52,617 nucleotides of DNA from Lachnospiraceae bacterium (lineage in GTDB: Bacteria > Bacillota_A > Clostridia > Lachnospirales > Lachnospiraceae): assembly GCA_017996675.1 (NCBI GenBank), contig JAGOGN010000001.1, positions 1-52,617 on the forward strand, read 5' to 3'. Numbering within the stretch: position 1 is the first letter of the stretch; every line of letters starts with the position of its first letter. The notes beneath the pieces were generated by a model that ran no database searches, was not told the origin of the DNA, and saw only the letters and a list, made by a program, of their open reading frames with translations. Below, one piece after another: positions 27,217-36,550 of the stretch. The position numbers and the translations under genes were made by a program.

Positions 27217-27289
27217 GCGCCGCTAGCTCAGTTGGTAGAGCACCTGACTCTTAATCAGGGTGTCCAGGGTTCGAACCCCTGGCGGCGCA
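27217..27289 (+). tRNA. tRNA-Lys (anticodon CTT)
   Basis: A complete cloverleaf: acceptor GCGCCGC with GCGGCGC plus discriminator A, D-arm GCTC...GAGC, anticodon stem CCTGA/TCAGG with loop CTCTTAA (anticodon CTT), and T-arm CAGGG-TTCGAAC-CCCTG. The 3' CCA is not encoded, so CCA-adding enzyme must supply it. It reads Lys AAG codons. It has its own promoter and terminator. Confidence 0.97.
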
Positions 27290-27299
27290 CTCCATTGCA

Positions 27300-27343
27300 A
27301 ATGGCTGAATCCCAGCAATAGTAAGGGTTTCAGCCATTTTTTT
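27300..27343 (+). terminator. tRNA-Lys terminator
   Basis: A 14-base stem (27300-27313 with 27325-27338) ends in a T run on the plus strand, right after tRNA-Lys. Confidence 0.88.
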
Positions 27344-27354
27344 GTTGTTTATTA

Positions 27355-27987
27355 TTATTGTGTCATTTCCTTACAAAATAAAAAATATTTTGCTTGATCT
27401 TTTTCTCCAGGGAAAAAACGTACTGTATCAAGCGAAATCAACTGGTATCCTTGATGTTCATAAAAGCCGACATTACAATCGGTATCTGTATATAAGAAGT
27501 AACTTTTTGCTTTTGTTTTCTTTAAGAATTCATGAAACTCGGATAGCAATCCAACTCCATATCCGCTCCCCTTTACTTTTGGTTTTACAGCAAATAAGCA
27601 AAGCTCACCCTGATAATCTTTCGCATGATGCATGATTAACTTTCGATTGACACGATTTGTTATTCTCAAAATTCTCAAGCCTGTCTTTCCAGACGGATAA
27701 AAAAATAACCGTAACTTTGCTGCCAGGGATCTTGGTGTAAAACTAAGCCATTGTCTCATACAACTTTTTTTATCACTTCTCCCTAATAGAAATCCAACAA
27801 TTTTATTATTATTTGTTACTGCAATTTGATAATTTGACCAAGCAAGATAATCAAATAGAAAAGCTTTTAAATACAAATTCAATGCCTTTGAATTTGAAAA
27901 ATCTTCTCCAATACTCCACGTTTCTAAAATCAGGTTCATGATTTCTTCATAGTCATTTCTATTTATTTTTCTATATGGTTTGTCCAT
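27355..27987 (-). CDS. GNAT family N-acetyltransferase, predicted
   Basis: A 210-residue protein of the GCN5-related acetyltransferase fold. It opens YRKINRNDYEEIMNLILETW, and the acetyl-CoA motif A appears as CLFAVKPKVKGSGYGVGLL near residue 130, followed by AKSYFLYTDTDCNVGFYEHQGY, the motif-B strand. Substrate cannot be predicted. It is the only gene between tRNA-Lys and the Glu-Pro-repeat gene, with AAAAGGAG before the start. Orthologues may help but were not checked. Confidence 0.82.
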   Translation of the reverse strand: MDKPYRKINRNDYEEIMNLILETWSIGEDFSNSKALNLYLKAFLFDYLAWSNYQIAVTNNNKIVGFLLGRSDKKSCMRQWLSFTPRSLAAKLRLFFYPSGKTGLRILRITNRVNRKLIMHHAKDYQGELCLFAVKPKVKGSGYGVGLLSEFHEFLKKTKAKSYFLYTDTDCNVGFYEHQGYQLISLDTVRFFPGEKDQAKYFLFCKEMTQ

Positions 27988-28113
27988 TTCTTTATCTCCT
28001 TTTTATTTCTTATAAAAAGATATCCATCATGGGCACAAACCAAAATAGAAAAACAGACTATGAGTTGCCTGCGTATTCATGCTACACCTTGCCTTTCCAT
28101 TTTTATTTTATTG

Positions 28114-28145
28114 AAAGGCAGAACACAATCATGTATTCTGCCTTT
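28114..28145. terminator. Possible terminator of the Glu-Pro-repeat gene
   Basis: A 10-base stem (28114-28123 with 28136-28145) lies after the stop codon. The T run is better on the plus strand (TTTTTG) than on the minus strand, so orientation is uncertain. Confidence 0.5.
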
Positions 28146-28157
28146 TTGTACAATCTA

Positions 28158-29180
<1,023 letters not shown>

Positions 29181-29224
29181 AAATTTCCTCCTTGAAATTT
29201 CGATTTGTAGAGATACCTAATTTA

Positions 29225-29252
29225 ATTATACGAGAAAATTAGTTTTTGTCAA
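29225..29252 (-). promoter_or_regulatory. Strong promoter of the Glu-Pro-repeat gene
   Basis: On the minus strand, TTGACA (29252-29247), a 16-base spacer and TATAAT (29230-29225), both perfect hexamers. Confidence 0.78.
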
Positions 29253-29282
29253 TAAGATGAATTAATTGTATGCAATACACAT

Positions 29283-29321
29283 AAAAAAGCCCAAAATCTA
29301 GAATACAACTAGATTTTAGGC
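29283..29321 (-). terminator. Terminator after tRNA-Arg
   Basis: A 13-base stem (29289-29301 with 29309-29321, one mismatch) is followed on the minus strand by six T (29288-29283), directly after tRNA-Arg and before the next gene's promoter. Confidence 0.9.
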
Positions 29322-29330
29322 TGTCAATTC

Positions 29331-29407
29331 TGGCGTCTCCGAGCGGATTCGAACCGCTGGCCTTTCGCTTAGGAGGCGAACGCTCTATCCTACTGAGCTA
29401 CGGAGAC
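29331..29407 (-). tRNA. tRNA-Arg (anticodon CCT)
   Basis: Minus-strand cloverleaf: acceptor GTCTCCG/CGGAGAC with discriminator G and encoded CCA, anticodon stem TTCGC/GCGAA with loop CTCCTAA (anticodon CCT), and T-arm containing GGTTCGAATCC. It reads Arg AGG. It lies 13 bases after the DUF3881 stop, so it may be processed from that operon's transcript. Encoded CCA contrasts with tRNA-Lys nearby. Confidence 0.96.
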
Positions 29408-29420
29408 AATATTCTATCTA

Positions 29421-30302
29421 TTAAGCCGGAAAATTTACTGTTCCCTGCAACCAAATAACACTCTTAATTCGTCGCCCAATTTTAGGTTCACCTAGTAAAT
29501 CATTCTGATTTACACAAATATCAAATTCCATTCCATTCACACTTAAGGTCATCGCCCAAACTTTTTCTTTCGAAAAAGAATTTTCAAATAGTTCAACATC
29601 CATTATTTCACCAATTACTGTATATTGATCGCCTTCAATTCCAAATGGCATAAAAGTACTTTCAATGATAGAATACAAATCTTCACTTTCCACTCTCCTC
29701 GATAGAGAAGAATAAATATCCAAATCATCCAAAGCCAATTGCTCAATTGCTGTTTCGTCACCTTCTTTTGCTGCAGCAATTAAACTAGAACGATCTGTAC
29801 TTGATCCATTTTTCTTCTTTTTTGAAAGTTCTTCCTTTTCTATTGGCAAAATAATCATCGCTTTTTTTGATAACCCGGAAAACGTACAAGAGTTTGGTAC
29901 CAAATTAACATTCTGATTTATAATTGTATTTTGATATTCTACTGCATTTTGAAGATAAAATATAACATTCATAGCATCATTAACATCACCACAAATTCCT
30001 GCATATGCATTTTTCTCTGAATATTTTTCAACGGTAGCTTCATCATATACAGAAATACCTTTACCTAAAAAATAGGGGAAAAAATATTCCATCCGAAAAT
30101 GCTTGTTTCTATCAAAATCACCTCGAATTGCAATTCCAAAATATGGACCATATTCCTTACTAATTTCCGAGAAATTAGTATCATCATTATTTTCACAGAT
30201 TACAATATTTGAAGGGTTTTGAATTACATCATTCAACAGTAATTCCAAATCTTCTTTTTTTAAAATACCGGAAAATCCAATTGAACTTAAAAATTGATGC
30301 AT
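29421..30302 (-). CDS. DUF3881 family protein
   Basis: A 293-residue protein of a family known mainly from Lachnospiraceae (DUF3881). It begins MHQFLSSIGFSGI, with FGIAIRGDFDRNKHFRMEYFFPYFLGKGISVYDEATVEK near 75 and ends with a C-terminal domain of strands (IGEIMDVELFENSFSKEKVWAMTLSVNG). No membrane segment or catalytic motif is apparent. It lies downstream of the HD gene by 31 bases and just upstream of tRNA-Arg, in the same operon as DUF4446 and the par genes. Function unknown. Confidence 0.82.
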   Translation of the reverse strand: MHQFLSSIGFSGILKKEDLELLLNDVIQNPSNIVICENNDDTNFSEISKEYGPYFGIAIRGDFDRNKHFRMEYFFPYFLGKGISVYDEATVEKYSEKNAYAGICGDVNDAMNVIFYLQNAVEYQNTIINQNVNLVPNSCTFSGLSKKAMIILPIEKEELSKKKKNGSSTDRSSLIAAAKEGDETAIEQLALDDLDIYSSLSRRVESEDLYSIIESTFMPFGIEGDQYTVIGEIMDVELFENSFSKEKVWAMTLSVNGMEFDICVNQNDLLGEPKIGRRIKSVIWLQGTVNFPA

Positions 30303-30333
30303 ATTGCCCTCCTCTCAATCAAAATAACGATTG

Positions 30334-31218
30334 CTAATCCACATAGGCAATTCGTTCATACAAAATATTGACAACTTTCTTATCATAACATGTCCCAATA
30401 TCTTTTTGCAAGATTTCTTTTATCTCTATCCGATCTTTTTTACCAGTTTCTATTCCACATACACTTCGGTCAAAAAAGTCGGATACATATATAATTCCAC
30501 ATTCTACTGGTAATTTTTTCATGTTAAAATGTTCTTTCATTGTAGAAACATCACAATGATGATATCTTACCATTTGTGCACCCATTTCACCAATCCATCT
30601 GTTTTGGTGAAGCTCCTGGTACATTTCTTCCGAGTGAGTTTGAAAAACCTCTGGATAAAGAATTTCAATTTTATTCATTTCCTCGTTGTCTAGATTCCCT
30701 AATTCTAATAAACCCAGATCATGAATCAAACAGGAAATTACCATTTGATATAGGATCACTGTTGGTACACAAAACTGTATGGCAATTTGCACGACGAGCA
30801 ATGTAACATAGACGGTATGTTCATAAATATCCGCTTCTCTGTTAAAGTCAATTAATATTTTTTGATTTCGATGTGTTCTACAATAATGAATCATCTTTTC
30901 TGCTAATAAATCAAACTTAAAAATAGGTGCTTTTTTAACCTCTTCTCCATTGTCTTCTATTATTTTCTGTAAATACCGAATATAATAATCTATCACCTCC
31001 AAGGGAAGAATTTGACCATTCAATTCAGGATCCATTTTTGACAAGGTCTCCGAACTTTCTTCAATAAAAATAGAATGAATATCCAAACCCACTAAACCGC
31101 TCACATATTCTTTCTTCAGTTTTGTTCCTTTTGGAATTATTACCATATTAGAATTGCCGCAAACATCTACTGCGGCAATTTCTGTTCCATCTAATTCCTC
31201 TACGTTTTTAAGCTTCAT
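30334..31218 (-). CDS. HD-domain protein without a GYP motif
   Basis: A 294-residue predicted metal-dependent phosphohydrolase. The HD core has EHTVYVTLLVVQ near residue 140, the His-Asp pair in SCLIHDLGLLELGN near 170, a second His pair in MVRYHHCDVS near 225, and an Asp in IIYVSDFFDRSV near 258. It recalls HD-GYP enzymes that cleave cyclic di-GMP but lacks GYP, so that activity is not claimed. The N-terminal ~100 residues are separate. It overlaps DUF4446 by 11 bases. Confidence 0.8.
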   Translation of the reverse strand: MKLKNVEELDGTEIAAVDVCGNSNMVIIPKGTKLKKEYVSGLVGLDIHSIFIEESSETLSKMDPELNGQILPLEVIDYYIRYLQKIIEDNGEEVKKAPIFKFDLLAEKMIHYCRTHRNQKILIDFNREADIYEHTVYVTLLVVQIAIQFCVPTVILYQMVISCLIHDLGLLELGNLDNEEMNKIEILYPEVFQTHSEEMYQELHQNRWIGEMGAQMVRYHHCDVSTMKEHFNMKKLPVECGIIYVSDFFDRSVCGIETGKKDRIEIKEILQKDIGTCYDKKVVNILYERIAYVD

Positions 31219-31741
31219 CGTTTTCTTTTCTCTTATTCTTTTTCAAAGATGAATTCATAGCTTCGCTTAGTGCTTGTTTTTCTTCCTCAGCTAAAACAAG
31301 ATACGAATTTCCAGCAAGTACTTCTTTAACATAAGTATAACAGCCTTCTCTACTATGAACCGCATTAATAATAAATCCATCATTTACTTCACTCAACAGG
31401 CATAGGGAAAAACTTAACTTTCCCCCCATTTCATTAAAGGCGTCATATTTTACCAATCCAAATTTCTTGAATGTTGGTTTCATATTTTGGAATAACTGTT
31501 CAATATGATCATGGTCATTTTTTTCTTCAGAAAGAAGGTAATCTACCTGTTGAAATCTCTTCTCTACCAGATCTTCTAGTGATTTCGCATCTTTTCCCTC
31601 CATAAAGATCCCATATCTCTTCTTTAAGTGGGAAATTTGAACAATATTAATTATATACAAAACGATCAATATAAATACTAATGCAATCAATGCAAAAATG
31701 ATATATATAGAATTATCTTTTAAAATTGTTAAGCTATCCAT
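31208..31741 (-). CDS. DUF4446 family membrane protein
   Basis: A 177-residue protein matching DUF4446, a family that sits beside parB in Clostridia. One transmembrane helix (residues 13-37) precedes a coiled coil (about 40-85) and a globular C-terminal domain: GLVKYDAFNEMGGKLSFSLCLL near 105 with a conserved NEMGGKLSFS, then VHSREGCYTYVKEV. Role unknown; linkage to chromosome partitioning is inferred from position only. Confidence 0.86.
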   Translation of the reverse strand: MDSLTILKDNSIYIIFALIALVFILIVLYIINIVQISHLKKRYGIFMEGKDAKSLEDLVEKRFQQVDYLLSEEKNDHDHIEQLFQNMKPTFKKFGLVKYDAFNEMGGKLSFSLCLLSEVNDGFIINAVHSREGCYTYVKEVLAGNSYLVLAEEEKQALSEAMNSSLKKNKRKENDEA

Positions 31742-31770
31742 TCTCTGTCTCCTTTATCAGAACAAGTGTT

Positions 31771-32673
31771 CTAGTTTTGCTTTGTGTTTTTCATCGCATC
31801 CGTAATTCTTTCTAAGTCATCTAAATTATAATATTCGATTTCTATCTTGCCAGAATCTTTCGTTTTTTGATGAATGCAGACTTTCGTTCCTACAATCGTC
31901 TTTAAAGTTTCCTCTAAGTCCGCATAAATTGCATCATACTGTACACTCTTTTTTTCTACTTTCTTCTGTTCTTCTTTCTCACTCTGGATTTTCTTGATTA
32001 ATTTTTCTGTATCTCTCACACTCAATCTTTCGTCGAAAATCTTTTGAGCAGTAGAATATTGCTTGTCGTTATCTCCTAACGGAAGCAATGCTCTTGCATG
32101 TCCGGTTGTAATCATATCTTCAATGACCATTTGTTGTACTCTTTGATCTAATTTTAAGAGTCTCATTGAATTTGTAACGGCAGCTCGACTCTTTGAAACT
32201 CGATCTGCTACTTCATCCTGTTTTAAATTAAATTCCGTAAGCAATTTTTTATAAGCCCATGCTTCTTCTATAGGATTTAAATTTTCTCTCTGAATATTTT
32301 CTATTAATGAAATTTCAACAATTTCTTGATCTGATAAATCTTTAATGATAACAGGTACTTCTTTTAACCCAGCTAATTTTGCAGCACGCCATCTTCTCTC
32401 TCCTGCAATAATCTCAAAGTACGTCTTTTTGTCTTGAACTAATAAAGGCTGCAGGATACCGAATTGTTTAATAGATTCAGATAGTTCCTGTAATGCATCC
32501 TCATCAAAATTCTTTCTAGGCTGCTCTCTATTTGGTTCAACTTTGGTTATATTTAAACATAAAATTGGTTTGTTCTTCTCGTCAATTTGAACATTCTGAG
32601 ATGCGCTTGATTTTACTTTATCTGTAATTAAGGAATCAATGCCTTTTCCTAATCCACCTTTTTTTACTGCCAT
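31771..32673 (-). CDS. parB: Chromosome-partitioning protein ParB (Spo0J)
   Basis: A 300-residue ParB that binds parS and spreads to organise and segregate the origin. The N-terminus GGLGKGIDSLI is the ParA-activating peptide, then PNREQPRKNFDEDAL and the CTPase motif AGERRWRAAKLAG near 105, the NIQRENLNPIEEA segment near 135, a helix-turn-helix (DEVADRVSKSRAAVTNSMRLL) near 170, and a dimerising C-terminus. It follows parA by two bases. Its binding sites are upstream of parA. Confidence 0.95.
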   Translation of the reverse strand: MAVKKGGLGKGIDSLITDKVKSSASQNVQIDEKNKPILCLNITKVEPNREQPRKNFDEDALQELSESIKQFGILQPLLVQDKKTYFEIIAGERRWRAAKLAGLKEVPVIIKDLSDQEIVEISLIENIQRENLNPIEEAWAYKKLLTEFNLKQDEVADRVSKSRAAVTNSMRLLKLDQRVQQMVIEDMITTGHARALLPLGDNDKQYSTAQKIFDERLSVRDTEKLIKKIQSEKEEQKKVEKKSVQYDAIYADLEETLKTIVGTKVCIHQKTKDSGKIEIEYYNLDDLERITDAMKNTKQN

Positions 32674-32675
32674 TG

Positions 32676-33443
32676 TTATTGTCCTCCTCGATTTATTACT
32701 TCTTGCGCCAGTTTTCGATAACTTTCTGCTCCAGTTGATTTAGGATCATATGAAGTGATTGGTACTCCATGACTTGGCGCTTCTGCTAAGCGGACGCTTC
32801 TTGGAATAATGGTATTATAAATATTTGATTCAATATTATCTTTTACATTTTCAACTACTTCCAAAGATAAATTTGTTCTTCCATCGTACATTGTAAATAC
32901 AATTCCTTCGATATCTAAATTTGGATTAAGTCTTTGTTGAACTAAGTTAATTGTGTGCATTAGCTGACTCAATCCCTCTAATGCATAATACTCGCACTGA
33001 ATCGGAACTAAAACACTTGAAGCCGTTGTCATTGCATTTACTGTTAATAAATTTAAGGATGGAGGACAATCAATGATAATAAAATCAAAATCATCCTGTA
33101 TATAATCCACTTCTTTACGAAGTATATATTCTCTATCTTCAATGTCTAATAATTCAATTTCTGCTCCAGCAAGATTGACGTTGGAAGGAAGTAACCACAA
33201 TCCGTCCGTTTCAGTCTGGTGCATACTTTCTTTTATGGATGCTTCACCTAAAATTAATTCATAAACTGTATTCTCGATTTTATTTTTATCAATTCCTAAT
33301 CCACTTGTTGTATTTCCTTGTGGATCCAAATCAATTGCTAATACTTTCTTTCCTGCTTCTGCAAGACATGCGGACAAATTTATTGTTGTTGTTGTCTTTC
33401 CAACTCCGCCTTTTTGATTTGCTACTGCTATAATTCTACCCAT
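32676..33443 (-). CDS. parA: ParA-type ATPase (Soj)
   Basis: A 255-residue deviant Walker A ATPase that drives origin segregation with ParB and can regulate DnaA in Bacillus. The deviant P-loop is KGGVGKTTTTINLSACLAE near residue 11, with IDLDPQGNTTSGLG near 39 and Walker B DFIIIDCPPSLNLLTVNA near 120. SVRLAEAPSHGVPI near 218 is typical of Soj. It heads parA-parB with DUF4446, HD, DUF3881 and tRNA-Arg downstream. An extended -10 promoter and parS lie just upstream. Confidence 0.95.
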   Translation of the reverse strand: MGRIIAVANQKGGVGKTTTTINLSACLAEAGKKVLAIDLDPQGNTTSGLGIDKNKIENTVYELILGEASIKESMHQTETDGLWLLPSNVNLAGAEIELLDIEDREYILRKEVDYIQDDFDFIIIDCPPSLNLLTVNAMTTASSVLVPIQCEYYALEGLSQLMHTINLVQQRLNPNLDIEGIVFTMYDGRTNLSLEVVENVKDNIESNIYNTIIPRSVRLAEAPSHGVPITSYDPKSTGAESYRKLAQEVINRGGQ

Positions 33444-33513
33444 TATTATTATGTATTTCCCTTCCGAACCTGATTAAAAATTATTATTTTCGTTTATCAT
33501 TCTGTGTAAAAGT

Positions 33514-33522
33514 ATTATATCA
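33514..33522 (-). promoter_or_regulatory. Extended -10 promoter of parA, abutting parS
   Basis: On the minus strand TGA-TATAAT (-10 at 33519-33514). The position of the -35 (about 33537-33542) falls inside the parS palindrome, so ParB binding should interfere with transcription. Confidence 0.62.
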
Positions 33523-33524
33523 CA

Positions 33525-33548
33525 TAAATGTTTCACGTGAAACATTTA
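33525..33548. promoter_or_regulatory. parS site 1
   Basis: A perfect 24-base palindrome with the exact parS core TGTTTCACGTGAAACA at 33529-33544. It is just upstream of parA, about 10 kb from oriC. Confidence 0.97.
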
Positions 33549-33651
33549 TCTGATTTTTTCGGTCGAAAACTCGCTTTCCACAATATATAGATTTCATTTT
33601 TTTAGTCCTATACTATATAAACCGTGAAACAAAAAGTAATATTTTCACTTG

Positions 33652-33675
33652 AAAATGTTTCACGTGAAACATTTT
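33652..33675. promoter_or_regulatory. parS site 2
   Basis: A second perfect 24-base palindrome with the same core at 33656-33671, 127 bases from site 1 and only 7 bases after the response-regulator stop. Its arms extend the core with four A and four T. Confidence 0.97.
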
Positions 33676-33678
33676 ACA

Positions 33679-34344
33679 TTATCCTTTATAGATTTCTTCC
33701 TCGTATATATCTACAATTTTATTCCTGATTGCAAAAACCGCAGCTTGCGTACGATCATTCACATTCAACTTTTTGAAAATATTTGATATATGATTTTTAA
33801 CTGTTCTCTCACTAATATCCAATTTTGTTCCAATATCACGATTATACATTCCTAAAGATAGAAGCTTGAGTACATCGTATTCTCTTCTAGTAAGTGAATC
33901 AATCAATTCTTGATCTGAACTTGTAATTGTCGTTTTCGAATTCAGAAATGGAATCATGCTTGGCTGAATATAAGTTTCTCCTTCGTAAACAGCAACGATT
34001 GCTTTCTTTAATTCTTCCAGAGCAGAATCTTTAAGCATGTAACCATTTAGACCAATATCTATTGCCTTCAAAAGATATTCCACTTCTGAGTGTACGGTTA
34101 AAACAATTGTTTTCACACTTATTTTTTTCTCACGTATTTTATGCAATACTTCTAATCCGTTCATTTTTGGCATATTAATATCTAATAACAAAACATCTGG
34201 TTTGTATACTTCTAATTGTCTTAAACAGGATTCCCCGTCTCCAGCTTCAGAAACCACCTCGATCTCCCCATCCAATTCCAATAACTGTTTTAAGCCTTCG
34301 CGAATCATTGCATGATCATCTACTAGCATAATTTTAATTGCCAT
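33679..34344 (-). CDS. Response regulator, NarL/LuxR type (DegU-like)
   Basis: A 221-residue two-component regulator. The receiver domain has DDHAMIREG (acid pocket), phospho-acceptor Asp in DVLLLDINMPKMNG near residue 55, and Lys in YMLKDSA near 105. A LuxR-type helix-turn-helix follows (LTRREYDVLKLLSLGMYNRDIGTKLDISERTVKNHI). Layout and partner match DegU, but I do not claim orthology. It begins two bases after the kinase stop, so the pair is one operon. Confidence 0.92.
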   Translation of the reverse strand: MAIKIMLVDDHAMIREGLKQLLELDGEIEVVSEAGDGESCLRQLEVYKPDVLLLDINMPKMNGLEVLHKIREKKISVKTIVLTVHSEVEYLLKAIDIGLNGYMLKDSALEELKKAIVAVYEGETYIQPSMIPFLNSKTTITSSDQELIDSLTRREYDVLKLLSLGMYNRDIGTKLDISERTVKNHISNIFKKLNVNDRTQAAVFAIRNKIVDIYEEEIYKG

Positions 34345-34346
34345 TT

Positions 34347-35429
34347 TTATATTTCCTCAACTTTCATTGGTATATTAACTATAATAGAAGTACCATTACC
34401 GACTGACGATGTAATCGTTAACTTTCCAGAAAGCAAAAAAATTCTTTCTTTCATTGTAGTTAGTCCGAATCCATGATTATCTTTTCGTTTTTCCTTATGA
34501 CTCTCGCTCATATCAAAACCTAATCCGTCATCTTTGATTGTAACATTTACATTCGAATTTAAAACATCCAACTGTACTTGAATCAAATTAGCTTCTCCAT
34601 GCTTAAGAGCATTATAACAAGCTTCCTGAATAATTCGGAATATAGTAGAACTTACTGTCGAATCAACGTGTTCAATTGGTCCTGAATATGAAAAATCAAT
34701 CTTCGCATTGTTCTGTCTTTCAATTCGACCAAGTTCTCTTTCTAATGCAATAGCTAAACCAATATCATCCAAAGCCATTGGTCTCAAATCATAAATTATT
34801 CGACGCATTTCATTTATTGTACTTTTTAAATTCTTTGCGATATTTAACATCTCGATCTTGGAACGTATTGGATCCTCATCAATTAATCTTGTACAAAAAT
34901 CGACTTTATGAACCATTGCTGTAAGATTTTGAACTGGCGAATCATGCAAATCTCTCGCAATTCTTTTCCGTTCCTGTTCCTGAGTTTCCAAAATTCGCAA
35001 GCGAAAACCAGCATAATCAAATTCATCTAAACCATAATTTTCAAGCATACTATTTTTTCCAGGTTCCGAATGAATCGAAGATTCTGTTTGATTTGAAATT
35101 TTCTCTTCTTCCAAGGTCTTTACTTCATCACAGATACACTTATATTCTTTAATTTTGTTTTCGGTATCTTGGATTTCAAGTTTAATTGCGGATGCTTCTT
35201 CTCTATAATGTTCCAGCTCCTCTTTTACTTCTCCTAATTTTTGGTAAGTTAATTGATTTAACTCATAAGGTGAAAAAGAGTCAGCTTGTTGATCAGTTCC
35301 TTCCTGAAGGACTCTGATAAATGCTGATTTTTCTTTAATAATAAATTGAAGATCCTCATATTGATTTAATAACGCATGAAGTAATTCCTCTAATTGATTT
35401 GTTTGCTTTTCTAAATAATTATATATCAT
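34347..35429 (-). CDS. Sensor histidine kinase, DegS-like
   Basis: About 360 residues from the ATG at 35429 (GGAG five bases upstream; ATG at 35447 is the alternative). No transmembrane helix is seen, so it is cytoplasmic like DegS. A long N-terminal coiled coil (about 1-120) precedes the HisKA_3 dimerisation box with phospho-His in RKRIARDLHDSPVQNL near 160 and the ATPase: ACYNALKHGEANLI near 275 (N box), DDGLGFDMSE near 310 and GFGLTTMKERIFLLSG. The trigger is unknown. Confidence 0.9.
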   Translation of the reverse strand: MIYNYLEKQTNQLEELLHALLNQYEDLQFIIKEKSAFIRVLQEGTDQQADSFSPYELNQLTYQKLGEVKEELEHYREEASAIKLEIQDTENKIKEYKCICDEVKTLEEEKISNQTESSIHSEPGKNSMLENYGLDEFDYAGFRLRILETQEQERKRIARDLHDSPVQNLTAMVHKVDFCTRLIDEDPIRSKIEMLNIAKNLKSTINEMRRIIYDLRPMALDDIGLAIALERELGRIERQNNAKIDFSYSGPIEHVDSTVSSTIFRIIQEACYNALKHGEANLIQVQLDVLNSNVNVTIKDDGLGFDMSESHKEKRKDNHGFGLTTMKERIFLLSGKLTITSSVGNGTSIIVNIPMKVEEI

Positions 35430-35510
35430 ATTTTCTCCATCGAACATATGTTTGACCTAGTTTCTCTATTCTTATTCTATACCAAAATCTGACAATAAGA
35501 AAGCTTTTCC

Positions 35511-35539
35511 TTGTTTCCTTCCAAATTATCGTCTATAAT
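35511..35539 (+). promoter_or_regulatory. Predicted promoter of the alpha/beta hydrolase
   Basis: TTGTTT (35511-35516), a 17-base spacer and TATAAT (35534-35539), with AAGGAGGA at 35553-35560. Confidence 0.68.
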
Positions 35540-35565
35540 AATGAAAAGGGATAAGGAGGAGTTCT

Positions 35566-36510
35566 ATGAATAAAAAATTTAAATTTCTTATAAAAACCGC
35601 AACAGTTGCTACGATAGCTGTACATGTAACGAATCGAATCATGAATCATATTTCAACTTCCAGAGATATCTTATCAAGCCAACAAGGCCATAAATTTCCA
35701 TGGAAAGAAGGAAACATTTTTTATACAAAAAATGGACAGGGCGAACCTTTATTATTAATCCATGATTTATACCCTGATAGTTCTAGTTATGAATGGAAAC
35801 AGGTCATTCAGGAATTATCTCATGATTACACCGTTTACGCTATTGATTTGCTTGGATGTGGTAGGTCTGCAAAGCCATCCATTCAATATACGAATTACCT
35901 TTATGTACAATTAATTCAAGATTTTATTAAACATGTTATTAAGCACCCAGCCAGATTAGTAGTCTCAAAATCATCTGCTTCATTTGGAATATTAACTTCT
36001 TGCATGAACAGTGATAGTATTGTTCATTTGATTTTGGTGAACCCAGATTCAATTACTAAAATAAATGAGCTTCCTTCGAAAAGGGAGAAATTGAGAAAGC
36101 ATCTTCTTCATCTTCCAATTTTTGGAACTTTTATTTATAATCTGGACATGCAGCATGCAATTGAAAAATTAAAATTCAGACTACGCTTTATTGGACAGAC
36201 TAACCCTCATCCAGAGGATTGGGCATGGGCATATACTGAATCTGCATACATTGGGAAAAGTCAGGGAAAACATTTATTATCTTCAATCGAAAATAAATAT
36301 ATCTCGGCAAACATTGCTCATGCACTCAAAATTTTGAAAACACCAACGACAATTCTTTTCAGTAGCGATCATGAAAATATAGATGAAACACTTGATCAGT
36401 ATACCAAGCTTAATCCGACTATTCATGTTAACAAAATAGCTCACTCCAGATATCTTCCACAAATTGACAGACCGAAGCAATTTTGTGATTCCATTCGTTC
36501 CATTAAATAA
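35566..36510 (+). CDS. Alpha/beta hydrolase with atypical nucleophile elbow
   Basis: A 314-residue alpha/beta hydrolase fold. A hydrophobic N-terminus (about 5-25) suggests a membrane or export signal. GEPLLLIHDLYPDSS forms the oxyanion strand, YAIDLLGCGRSAKPS is conserved, and the nucleophile region reads VVSKSSASFG where GxSxG would be expected. The acid and base look present as SSDHENIDE and NKIAHSRYLPQID. It may be active with Ser in an unusual elbow or be degenerate. Monocistronic, head-on to replication, strong promoter and terminator. Substrate unknown. Confidence 0.8.
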   Translation: MNKKFKFLIKTATVATIAVHVTNRIMNHISTSRDILSSQQGHKFPWKEGNIFYTKNGQGEPLLLIHDLYPDSSSYEWKQVIQELSHDYTVYAIDLLGCGRSAKPSIQYTNYLYVQLIQDFIKHVIKHPARLVVSKSSASFGILTSCMNSDSIVHLILVNPDSITKINELPSKREKLRKHLLHLPIFGTFIYNLDMQHAIEKLKFRLRFIGQTNPHPEDWAWAYTESAYIGKSQGKHLLSSIENKYISANIAHALKILKTPTTILFSSDHENIDETLDQYTKLNPTIHVNKIAHSRYLPQIDRPKQFCDSIRSIK

Positions 36511-36515
36511 TGACT

Positions 36516-36550
36516 AAAAACAGGCATAGGAAACTTTGTTGCCTGTTTTT
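36516..36550. terminator. Bidirectional terminator between hydrolase and rsmG
   Basis: An 11-base stem (36516-36526 with 36540-36550) with T-rich tail on the plus strand, AAAAA on the other side. The genes converge. Confidence 0.84.

Noticed and set aside
33652..33675. parS 2 as the terminator of the response-regulator operon
   Set aside because: It can form a hairpin in RNA, but no T run follows on the minus strand; the exact parS core explains it better.
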